From a virus: a DNA stretch of 40,962 nucleotides. The position numbers and the translations under genes are program-made. Positions 15,872 through 24,600 of this stretch are shown piece after piece. The notes beneath the pieces are model-generated. The model ran no database searches. It worked only from the letters and a program-made list of their open reading frames with translations, and was not told where the DNA came from. The DNA lies in the IMG/VR virus record IMGVR_UViG_3300022827_000018, positions 1-40,962 of that record, one strand, 5' to 3'. How positions within the stretch are numbered: the first letter of the stretch is position 1; the number at the start of each line of letters is the position of its first letter.

Positions 15872-16900
15872 CTATAGTTCTTTATAAAGTTTGTGACATC
15901 CTAGGTCGAATTCTTCTGCTATTGCAAAATAATACTTACCCATACAATGCTGTAAATTATCACACTCAGCACATTCTTCTATTATAGGTATATTTATATC
16001 AGTTATTTCACCGTAACAATCCAAGAATCCATTGTACGAAGGTTCTTGTAGCAAGTAGATAGGTTTTTCTATGTGTGTATATTCATCAAACGGTACTATG
16101 GGATTGGTATATATCCTATTCGGAGAACCAATAAACGTGAAAGAAGGTTTACGCATAAAGGTTCTGTCGTTATATTGTTTTACGAATGACGCGTCACTTT
16201 GATAATAGTTTCCAAAGGTATTAACTGTCGCTATACTTTTTGCCATCATGGATTTTTTCTTATCTTCTGAGATATCAGTGTTGTATAAAAAAGTAAAGTT
16301 TAGTTCCACAATGCCGTCCTCTGATATCTCAGATAACATACTTTTCAATTTAGTAACTTCTCGTTCAGTCAGAGCAAACCCTGTATTGATAGCAAGATTG
16401 ATAACAATTCGATCACCATATTTCTCATTCAGTATGTTTATATTTCTTCTTATTAACATTTGATAGTTGATGTCAAATAATCGGTTTATCACCAAATTAA
16501 CTTGAAGTTCTACTCGTATATCAGAGTTTACACTATACACTATATCAAACAGTTTATCATCATGGCCGTTCTCTAGAGTTGAAGCAATGCCTGCATATGA
16601 AAACCGAGATAACATTTCAACAAATTCTGGTATATCAAATAAGTTATAATTGTCGGGGTTGTCGAATATATCGGTTGGTAATAAGTAACAAGTTTCCATC
16701 TTATACCCGTTACTAATCATATCTAGACATAGGTCTCGAGCCGAAGACCAATCATCATAAGTGTTGTTATTTTTTTTATAAAAACAGCCCTTACAGTCCA
16801 TGGAGCAATGATTAAGTGACATTACCCTAAACTCTACAAGTTTGTCTGGGTCTCCATATAAGTCATATGCAGTTGAGTAAGGATTTTCTCTAGTACTCAT
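15872..16900 (-). CDS. Radical SAM enzyme B, PTD-type (no GGE)
   Basis: A 342-aa protein. C32-x3-C36-x2-C39 (HCSMDCKGCFY) is a radical SAM motif, preceded by the usual beta-strand (VEFRVMSLN). The SAM-binding loop reads CYLLPTDIFDNPDN (PTD 75-77) rather than GGE, as in enzyme D. The C-terminus carries C310-x2-C313-x5-C319 and C335, one auxiliary cluster at most. Its ATG overlaps the end of enzyme A by 4 bases and its stop is 8 bases before the Cys-His repeat gene, so A, B and the putative substrate are consecutive in one transcript. It contains a TATAAATA box near its 3' end that could serve the next gene. Chemistry not predictable. Confidence 0.88.
   Translation of the reverse strand: MSTRENPYSTAYDLYGDPDKLVEFRVMSLNHCSMDCKGCFYKKNNNTYDDWSSARDLCLDMISNGYKMETCYLLPTDIFDNPDNYNLFDIPEFVEMLSRFSYAGIASTLENGHDDKLFDIVYSVNSDIRVELQVNLVINRLFDINYQMLIRRNINILNEKYGDRIVINLAINTGFALTEREVTKLKSMLSEISEDGIVELNFTFLYNTDISEDKKKSMMAKSIATVNTFGNYYQSDASFVKQYNDRTFMRKPSFTFIGSPNRIYTNPIVPFDEYTHIEKPIYLLQEPSYNGFLDCYGEITDINIPIIEECAECDNLQHCMGKYYFAIAEEFDLGCHKLYKEL
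15991..15998 (-). promoter_or_regulatory. Possible late promoter box inside radical SAM gene B
   Basis: TATAAATA on the minus strand, about 130 bases before the ATG of the Cys-His repeat protein. It could give that gene extra late transcription. It lies in coding sequence, and some octamers of this composition are expected by chance, so support is weak. Confidence 0.3.
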
Positions 16901-17949
16901 AATTGCTTAATCATCAGGGTTGGATATTTTTTAACAGTAGTAGAAAGACCAGCAAGGTGCCTCATTAAAGTCTTAGGAGCACCACATATATCACCCTGCC
17001 ATTCTAGTTGATGACAGTCACTGTTACAGTATTGAAAAACTTCGCAGGTATAACAACGCGGATCTCGAGACCTCTCACACGCAATATTATTGATTCGTAT
17101 TGGTGAATCAAATAACTCTTGCATGGTATGCTCGATTCTACCAAAGTGGTCTTCAGGCGCACTATTTGGGCAACCTGATATAGAACCATCTGCGTTGAGT
17201 GTAAGTAATTTCTCCTCACAGTCACGACAGAAAGTTCCTTCAGAAGTAGAACCACTTTCAAATTTAGAATAAACAGTCTCTAGAAAGTCATTATCTAACC
17301 AACCTCTTGCATCATGTTCTATCATCTGTTCATGCATTAACATAAACCACGCATCTTGCTCGATATTAGACGGAAATATTTCGGGAAACAGTTTAGCATT
17401 TCCATTGTTGGTTAAACGCTCTAAACTCATTTCCTTTATACCTAATGACTTTACATATTCTAATAAATCAATAGGTTCTATGTCTAGTGTATCTTTGGTG
17501 ACGCTTACAAACAGCTTGATATCTACCCCAAGAGATAACAGTTTACGCACATTCTTTTCCCAAAGTAGGCGCTGTTTCTCGTTAGCAAACCTAATGTTTG
17601 GGTCCCAACTTGTTCCAATTCTGCTATTGAGTGGGCCTTGTATAAACTCAATGATCTCATCAGTTAGTTTAAATACTAGATTAGAAGTTACACCCCAGCT
17701 CATATTTTCCCATAATTTATCACAGGCAGAATGAACTTTCCAGAATTCTTCGATAGGCGCGAGGAAAGGTTCACCCCCGTGAAATTCAAAGTGTATATTT
17801 GGTAACTCGGGTTTATATTCATGTAGCCGAGTTATCCAGTCTATGGTTTCGTCAGTATTCCAATATATCTTGGCACCCTTTGAACCACTCGTAAAACAGT
17901 GTTTACAATTAAGGTTACAAGTTTCTGTAGTCTTCAAATATATTAACAT
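16897..17949 (-). CDS. Radical SAM/SPASM enzyme A
   Basis: A 350-aa enzyme of anaerobic-sulfatase-maturase style. C11-x3-C15-x2-C18 (TCNLNCKHCFT) is the SAM cluster motif; FEFHGGEPFLAP has GGEP at 58-61, and GTSWDPNIRF lies at 112-121. SPASM cysteines are C241-x2-C244, C260 (NADGSISGCPN), C299-x2-C302-x5-C308-x3-C312 and C322, enough for two auxiliary 4Fe-4S clusters. It is the first radical SAM gene of the island, 14 bases after the JmjC-like gene, and its stop overlaps the start of enzyme B (ATGA). It is paralogous to enzyme C. Substrate unknown, but the putative precursor is two genes downstream. Confidence 0.93.
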   Translation of the reverse strand: MLIYLKTTETCNLNCKHCFTSGSKGAKIYWNTDETIDWITRLHEYKPELPNIHFEFHGGEPFLAPIEEFWKVHSACDKLWENMSWGVTSNLVFKLTDEIIEFIQGPLNSRIGTSWDPNIRFANEKQRLLWEKNVRKLLSLGVDIKLFVSVTKDTLDIEPIDLLEYVKSLGIKEMSLERLTNNGNAKLFPEIFPSNIEQDAWFMLMHEQMIEHDARGWLDNDFLETVYSKFESGSTSEGTFCRDCEEKLLTLNADGSISGCPNSAPEDHFGRIEHTMQELFDSPIRINNIACERSRDPRCYTCEVFQYCNSDCHQLEWQGDICGAPKTLMRHLAGLSTTVKKYPTLMIKQL

Positions 17950-17963
17950 AATATCGCTTATAA

Positions 17964-18446
17964 TTATCTTTCGGAAAGAAACATCTCTAATCCAAAACTC
18001 AGTATCAATGATTCTTCTTTATTCAATGCTTGATGCATAGTTCCCTTTGAAATCATAATTGATTCCCCCTCTGGTATACAAGATTCTCCAGTATATTCGA
18101 TCATCATATATTTTTTACCATACACTGTATGTATAATCACATCCTCGGTGTCCATATGCATAGGGAAACTTATAGCACCCTTTGGAGACATAAACGCATG
18201 ACATGTTACTATACCCTTGCCTATGTGATTATTCTCCACAGCGATCCGAATACACTCGTTGTGAAGGGCCCTGTCATACTTCTCCATTGACTCAACCTTT
18301 ATGGTTTTGTCTAAGTTAGAATGTAATTCGCCAAGGGAGTCAATGTATATCTGACGCCCTCGGCGATCTATGTAAGAAATTATATGTTGGTCAAATACTA
18401 CCTGAGATTGTATAAATGTATCAAATTCGTATTTGTTTAATAACAT
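17964..18446 (-). CDS. JmjC/cupin-like Fe(II) oxygenase
   Basis: A 160-aa protein whose second half has the JmjC/cupin layout: SFPMHMDTEDVIIHTVYGKK, with H97-x-D99 as two metal ligands and the typical (q)v.GkKy.m(i)E strand after it, then GESIMISKGTMHQA with H138 as the third ligand. This arrangement is that of small 2OG-Fe(II) hydroxylases that act on proteins or amino acids. It is shorter than most JmjC hydroxylases, so it may be a minimal version or a non-catalytic metal-binding cupin. Its ATG overlaps the stop of the 971-aa fibre gene by one base, placing it first in the island and co-translated with the fibre, which makes the fibre another possible substrate. Confidence 0.75.
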   Translation of the reverse strand: MLLNKYEFDTFIQSQVVFDQHIISYIDRRGRQIYIDSLGELHSNLDKTIKVESMEKYDRALHNECIRIAVENNHIGKGIVTCHAFMSPKGAISFPMHMDTEDVIIHTVYGKKYMMIEYTGESCIPEGESIMISKGTMHQALNKEESLILSFGLEMFLSER

Positions 18447-21361
18447 TACAATATAACTGCTTCTACAACTTTCTTTCCAGTGTCTTCGTTGGTTTCTAGT
18501 GCAAGTGCAAACACATCACACTTATCGCCTATGGTTGAAGCATAACCGCCATCAGTTGCAAACAGTCTTTCTCCTTTTTTAACTGGTCCAATAACTTTAA
18601 CGGGAACACGCCCCTTCAATGCTATGTATACTCCACCTTCAAGGTCTCTGTTCATCATGAATGCGGGATTCTCGGAAACAACCCCAAGCGCTCTGACACC
18701 AGAAGTTGCCAATGTGATTTCTTTTTCACCACCTACCATAACAACCGTTCCAACTTCATATTCAGCATCAGGTAAATACTTTTCTGCCAAGTCAGCATAG
18801 TTTGCAGAGGAAGCAGTTCCATTAAATACGTTCGCATACATAACATTATATCTACCATTCGCATGACCGATATCGTATGCACTAGTAGACCTAGGATATA
18901 TACTTGAACTAGTTAGGTTACCTGTCATAGTATCACCCGTCTTGATAAGGTATCGACCATCAAGAGATGAAGTGGAGGTGTTAATAGAAATATTAGCAGA
19001 GCCATCGAATGACGCACTACCTGTCACGGAACCTGTTAAAGATATAGTTCTAGCAGTAGTCAATCTGCTAGCGACACCTGCCGAAGAAGAGCTACCACTA
19101 ATAGAAACTGGCCATGTGCCAGATGCTCCAGAACCATTTTTCCTGGGGTATAAACTATCAGACTCTGTTTCGGTATAATATCTATCGTCATGGGTGTGGC
19201 TACCATTGATAACCGCAGTCTGAATAGTTACACTACCTAAGTTATTCACAATGGCTGATCCAGTGACGTCGCCTGCTAATGTGATACTAAAGTCGTTTAC
19301 ATCCGACTGTATTTTTCCATTAACATCGTCATAGTATATACTGATACCATTTTCGATATTAGGAGAAGAAACCATACTACCGACGATGTCTTGAATTTCT
19401 TCAACAAAATTAGAAATACCAGAGGCAGTAATATTACTAGTGGTATTTAAAGTGACGTTTGAAGAACCGTCAAAAATAACACTACCAGATAAATCCCCAG
19501 TCAAAGATATAGTTCGACCCGTTGCTAACTTAGTAGCATTGCTTGCAGTTGCTGCGTTACCATTAATAGACACTGACCAAGTACCAGATGCTCCAGAACC
19601 ATTTTTCCTGGGGTATAAACTATCAGACTCTGTTTCGGTATAATATCTAGTATCTAAGTTTAACGAATTGATTGCGGTGATGTGGCCGAAAGTATCTAGA
19701 GTAATATCCTGAATGACTGTACCAGCAGAATTATTTACAGATGCTTGTGTACTTGTATCCAAGTGAGATATGGTCACAGAAGGTCCCTGACCCCCGCCAA
19801 CCATACCAGCACCAGCAAGTACTTGTCCAATTAAACTATATGTTGCAGATGTGTCTGAAATAGACCACATGTCAACAGACTCATTCCAGAATAGGCTTAC
19901 ATTAGATTGACCACCGCGTTCAATTTCAATCCCTCCATTTTCACTTGGAGTGTTTCCAGTATAGTTTGAATTCAATGTGATAATGTTATCTGCAATATTA
20001 ACAGTTTCAGTATTAACAGTTGTTACAGTACCAAGAACACTAAAATTACCATTGACGGTTAAATCATTAGTGACAGAAAGAGAATTAATAGTAGATGTTG
20101 AATTAACAGTTATACCACCGCTGAATACTGGTTTAGATGAGAAGGTTTTTACACCTGAGATTGATTGAGCCCCAGATGTTCTAACTACAGTGCCATCAAC
20201 ACCTATGGTAACATCAGCACTCTCACCCGAGTTACCAGTTAAAGTAATGCCGCTGCTGACAACCGACGTCAATGTAGAAAGGTAATCGCCTTGAGTATCA
20301 GCACCCAATACGACCCTGTTAGCAGGAATAGTAGTTACGATAGAAACATTGCCCAAGTCAGTAACAGTAGCAGTTCCAGTAACATCGCCCGTCAATGAAA
20401 TTGTGAAATCATTCACATCAAAATTTAACTTATTAGTGTTCTGATTGTAACTAACAACAATCCCGTTCTCTGTATTACTTTCTACAAGATTCTTTATATT
20501 TTGTGAATCTATCAAGAATGGGGTAATGACAGAAACTCCATCCGAATCCAAGCGTTTTACGGACCAGTTCTTTGTAGACTCATCCCAATACACACGGACA
20601 TCTGGGCGAGAATTTCCTCCGAAAGTACCGCGCTCAATAATAATTCCACCAGAAGTCGCAATTGAAGAAGTTGTATCACCAAGAGATAAGAAAGTCGCTT
20701 TGATGTCTAGAGTTCCACCAGCACCACCTATGATCAAGGTTCCATCAGATATATCTAAAGTTCCATCAATTGTAAATGTCTTGCCAGAAGGCATGGACAT
20801 ATTCGATAAAACTGCTTGAGTTGAGTTATTGTTACCACCAACGGTTGCGTTGGTCAAGTCCAATTTTAATGTATTGTTGTAACGAGAAGTTTCCAGTACC
20901 AACAGACTATTTACAGACCCGACTAAAGTGCCTTTATCAGTAGTATTTAATGTACTCAACACACCCAGTTCACTATCTAACTCGTTGATAGAACTAACAA
21001 TTGTTGATTTTGTCGTCGTTGTTAGTGAACTGAGAACACCTAGTTCACTATCTAACTCGTTGATAGAAGAAACTAGGTTTGCCTTGTTGGTAGTCGTAAG
21101 AGTATTAATGACACCAATTTCAATGTCATGTTCATTAACTGCACCTACCAAACTAGATGAGTTTGTAGTTAGACTACCAATATTACCTATTTCATATTCT
21201 ACTTTATTCAGTAGTTCTAATAAGCCACCAGTCAGGTCATCAGAACTTAATGTAGTATTCGCTACTAGTAGTGAGTTATCGCCTATTTGTAAACCGATTT
21301 CGTTAGTTGCGACACGCCATGCGTCGAAAGTATCGGTTTTTGTTACATTAATTATTGCCAT
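18446..21361 (-). CDS. Large tail fibre protein with conserved C-terminal domain
   Basis: A 971-aa fibre. The N-terminal 150 residues contain four coiled-coil-like repeats (SSINELDSELGVLS, SLTTT(T/N)K). The shaft includes NLTVNGNFSVLGTVTTVN and IADNIITLNSNYTG wording and two copies of RYYTETESDSLYPRKNGSG followed by ARTISLTG-type units. The last 130 residues (AYDIGHANGRYNVMYANVFNG, then SANYADLAEKYLPDAEYEVG) form a globular C-terminal domain widespread in marine T4-like fibres, perhaps an autocleaving chaperone or peptidase_G2-like domain; that comparison is from memory. The next gene downstream begins at its stop codon. It is a virion surface protein, probably receptor-binding. Confidence 0.9.
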   Translation of the reverse strand: MAIINVTKTDTFDAWRVATNEIGLQIGDNSLLVANTTLSSDDLTGGLLELLNKVEYEIGNIGSLTTNSSSLVGAVNEHDIEIGVINTLTTTNKANLVSSINELDSELGVLSSLTTTTKSTIVSSINELDSELGVLSTLNTTDKGTLVGSVNSLLVLETSRYNNTLKLDLTNATVGGNNNSTQAVLSNMSMPSGKTFTIDGTLDISDGTLIIGGAGGTLDIKATFLSLGDTTSSIATSGGIIIERGTFGGNSRPDVRVYWDESTKNWSVKRLDSDGVSVITPFLIDSQNIKNLVESNTENGIVVSYNQNTNKLNFDVNDFTISLTGDVTGTATVTDLGNVSIVTTIPANRVVLGADTQGDYLSTLTSVVSSGITLTGNSGESADVTIGVDGTVVRTSGAQSISGVKTFSSKPVFSGGITVNSTSTINSLSVTNDLTVNGNFSVLGTVTTVNTETVNIADNIITLNSNYTGNTPSENGGIEIERGGQSNVSLFWNESVDMWSISDTSATYSLIGQVLAGAGMVGGGQGPSVTISHLDTSTQASVNNSAGTVIQDITLDTFGHITAINSLNLDTRYYTETESDSLYPRKNGSGASGTWSVSINGNAATASNATKLATGRTISLTGDLSGSVIFDGSSNVTLNTTSNITASGISNFVEEIQDIVGSMVSSPNIENGISIYYDDVNGKIQSDVNDFSITLAGDVTGSAIVNNLGSVTIQTAVINGSHTHDDRYYTETESDSLYPRKNGSGASGTWPVSISGSSSSAGVASRLTTARTISLTGSVTGSASFDGSANISINTSTSSLDGRYLIKTGDTMTGNLTSSSIYPRSTSAYDIGHANGRYNVMYANVFNGTASSANYADLAEKYLPDAEYEVGTVVMVGGEKEITLATSGVRALGVVSENPAFMMNRDLEGGVYIALKGRVPVKVIGPVKKGERLFATDGGYASTIGDKCDVFALALETNEDTGKKVVEAVIL
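19119..19184 (-). repeat. 66-bp exact repeat in fibre gene, copy 1
   Basis: This 66-base segment is identical to 19584-19649. On the minus strand both encode RYYTETESDSLYPRKNGSGASG followed by TW, with identical codons, which points to recent duplication or gene conversion inside the fibre gene. Confidence 0.95.
19584..19649 (-). repeat. 66-bp exact repeat in fibre gene, copy 2
   Basis: Identical to 19119-19184, 465 bases apart (155 codons), in the same reading frame of the fibre gene. Recombination between the copies would remove exactly one 155-residue module in frame. Confidence 0.95.
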
Positions 21362-21608
21362 CTGATGATCCTAATGTTTTTAAAATGTCTGAAAGTAACT
21401 TCTTTACTTCAGCTAGTTCATTCCGAATCTGGTCTATATCAGATTCGCTTTCTTTACGCTTTTTCTTATCTGCAACTGCTTTTAAGTATGCCTTCTTATT
21501 AGTATTTATTACAGCTTTAGAGTGGAGGTCTCTAGAAAGGTCTCTAGAATCCTCCACTTTTATCAGTTCAGAAACACTAATCCCTTCAGATTTGTTTTTC
21601 TTACTCAT
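21348..21608 (-). CDS. Small coiled-coil protein before the tail fibre
   Basis: An 86-aa highly charged protein starting MSKKNKSEGISVSEL at 21608, four bases after the stop of the 1753-aa gene. A longer reading from a TTG at 21629 is possible but overlaps that gene. The C-terminal half (ESESDIDQIRNELAEVKKLLSDILKTL) has a heptad pattern fitting a coiled coil, suggesting an oligomerising fibre connector or chaperone. It overlaps the fibre start by 14 bases, so it is translationally coupled to the fibre. Function inferred. Confidence 0.7.
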   Translation of the reverse strand: MSKKNKSEGISVSELIKVEDSRDLSRDLHSKAVINTNKKAYLKAVADKKKRKESESDIDQIRNELAEVKKLLSDILKTLGSSDGNN

Positions 21609-21612
21609 TATA

Positions 21613-24600
21613 TTAACCGTAGATAGCAATTGCTCTGAAGTCTTTACAAGTTGGTACGAAAGAACTATTAGAAGATTTCAGCACAATTTTAAACGCCATA
21701 CTGTTAAATTCCACACCACCTAATTCGGAGTCGATAGTAAATTCAACTTCTTCATAGTAATTAGGGTCTTCGCTGAATTCAATGACTGTATCGGGTTGTT
21801 GAGCAATCCAAGGCAGACCATCAAAATTAGCATCAGATGCTGATTGTACTTTATAGTAAAGTTCTATATCTGTGTTTGAAGGGCGGTTTGTAGAAAGAAT
21901 GACCTTGATTTGGTTAGCATCCTCAGCAAGTGAAACTCTTCTAGTAACATATTTAGACTGAGCAGATCCACCAGTTGCACTAGTTTCTTCAACAAAGTTA
22001 TCTACAAAGTTAAAACCTTCAACAACAGTGTCTGACGGATTGTCGATTAAGTTAGCGACCGCAAACACCGATACTCTATCCAAATCAATCACTGGAGACA
22101 ATGTCGACTTATTAGTATTTACAACACCTCTCGCTTTAAATCCAGGCACACCACCAACTTGATTTACAGTGCTAGGTACACATTGCAATCTATTGAATAG
22201 AGTGTTCTGGTTAGAAATAATTGGGAAATAGTTTGAAACACTATAAGGGAGTTCACTACCTGCAAATGATTTTCCAGTAGTAACCTTTGCGAACCAATCT
22301 ATATTAGTACCAGGAATAACCAATTCTTGAACAGAAAACTGAGCAAGGTTCATCAAACGATTTCCAGTTGCAAATATAGAGTTTCCACCAGCACGCCCTG
22401 TTGAAGTTGCACCTGTAACAGTTTCAACTTCATAGTACTCTTTTTCAACTCGTGTGATAGTATGTTCTTTGTTCAGTTCGTTCAAAGGTATACCATTCAT
22501 GAAAGTTGTGGCAGTCGGTTGAACACCAGATACGACAACTTTTGAGTTTACAAACAAACCATGATTCTTATGTGTTATTCTAACTGTATTTGAACCGCTA
22601 GTTGTTAACAAGGAATCATTACCTAATTTAGTTGACTGTAAATCAGTATTTTCCATATAAACTTCACCCGAAGTTTCAAAGTCAGCACGATTTAAGTTAA
22701 ACTTTAGATCTTTCTCCTGCTCCGGTGTCCATGTAGAAGCATTCTGAGACTTAAAGAACACGCCCATGTATGGTTGTTTTGAAATTCTGTATGTTGGATT
22801 AGTAACGTCAAAACCACCCATTTCGCCTACCCATGCTCTTGGCTTGTCCGACATAGATATAATCACAATAGCATACTCAACACCTTGCTGCAGGTGTACT
22901 GGAGCTTCGAATGTGAATCTAGTCGCAACTGAAGCGTCTTCGGAAACATCATCGCTAGTAAGTGTGCGAGTGACCCTAGAGAATGGGATGATACGTGAAG
23001 TAGGTAGACCGACTTCGGTAGGAACCAAGTGAACTGTCACTGGAATATTCTCATCAAAGTGTGAGAAGAATAAGTCGATCGAAGTTGCAAAGATACCACC
23101 CGGCTCGTCAACCATAATAGTTTGCGCGAGCGGATCACGCCATGTTACTCTAACAGAAGTACTTGTTCTACTAGTAGTAGATGTCAACACTCGCGCATCG
23201 TTCAGATTAGACCTCTCGATTCTAGGAACTCGTGTAGAAAGGATAACGTTTTCTTTAGACTCTAATAAACCAGAGGCTTCATATATCGCTTCTGCTGTAG
23301 TAGTTGTATTTGAAACTATATTATCAGCACTATCTGTCAAACGGAATACCCGTTGTCCAGTTTTAAATCTAATAGATTCGTTATTTGGTATAATGAAGAA
23401 ACCTGTTATAGAACCAGTAGAGTCAGTTTCTAAGTCTGTCTTAGTTGCAACATCACCTGGCCAAGTGTAAAATCCATTAAAAGTGTGACCAGAAGTGTAC
23501 TGTGGATTTGCCTCAACAAAGTCGTTGAATGTAAAGAACTCATCAGTCGTTGTTGCATAGTTAGTGATATCTTTGCCATCAAAGTAAGCGTATATCTTGG
23601 TGTCTGGTTTCATGCGTTCTGCTTTGAAGGAAACAATCCTAGAACGAATAAAAGGAATAAAGTTAACCTCAACAACACGATCCCCCAATGAAGTAGTAAC
23701 AGTGTCAGGAACAACTTCTGTTCTCAGTCCTGTTCTAGATTGGTTTGTTTGTGTAGTTGATGTAGTAGTGACAGAAGTAGTGATACCTCTAGTGGAAGAA
23801 GTCGTGTTACTTGCAGTAACACCACTCCAGTTTACTTGCCATTCGTTCCATACTGTACCAGCTACACCAGTTGCATCAGCAAGGTCTTTGAATGAATCGT
23901 AAATACCTTCTTGGTCAATAACAACTTCAGGTCTGCTATCGGTATCTTTCCAGTTATCAGACTCTGGCGACAATGTAATTTCACCATCCCATGAGAATAT
24001 ATTATATGGATTAACAAACTCAGAGTAGGAAGCATATGGTTGACTAATGTACGAAACTTCATCGTAGTCTAGTGTCAACAATGGACCCGTTAGGCGCATA
24101 CCAGTTGTGTTGATAGAATCTAATTTTAATCTAACTTCAGTTTCAGTAAACTGTGGTCGCAAAGTTCCTGTAGATTTATCAATGGAAACTGAGTAATCTG
24201 GGTGCGATGGGTTTCCCACGTTGTGCCCATAGAAACTATCTACGATGAAGCCATTCTTAAATGACCCAGATGATACTTGGTAGTCAGCAGTTTCTTTTTC
24301 AAGTAAAGACAAACTAGTGTAGTATTCTAGGTTTTTAACTCTTCGTTCGATCTTACCGATGTCGCGCATTGTGTATCGCTTGTTATCGATCATCTTAGGC
24401 AATATCGAATCAACTCCGAAGGTGTACGCACCTACGAATAATTCATACAATATCATAGAATCTTGCACTTCACGTGCAGACTCAGGATTTAGTGCAGGAA
24501 CGCCTTCTGAAATACCGAATTTACCGTACTTATCGACATACACCTTGTCTGAACGATTTAAGTAATATGTAATATCAGACTTAATTAAAGATCCAGGTTT

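Noticed and set aside
5443-18446. Island as a bacterial PQQ, sulfatase-maturation or mycofactocin operon
   Set aside because: There is no PqqA/PqqC/PqqD-like protein, sulfatase or mycofactocin precursor; only the general SPASM architecture is shared.
21609-21629. Longer start (TTG at 21629) for the coiled-coil protein
   Set aside because: It would overlap the end of the 1753-aa gene and uses TTG; the ATG at 21608 follows that gene's stop directly.
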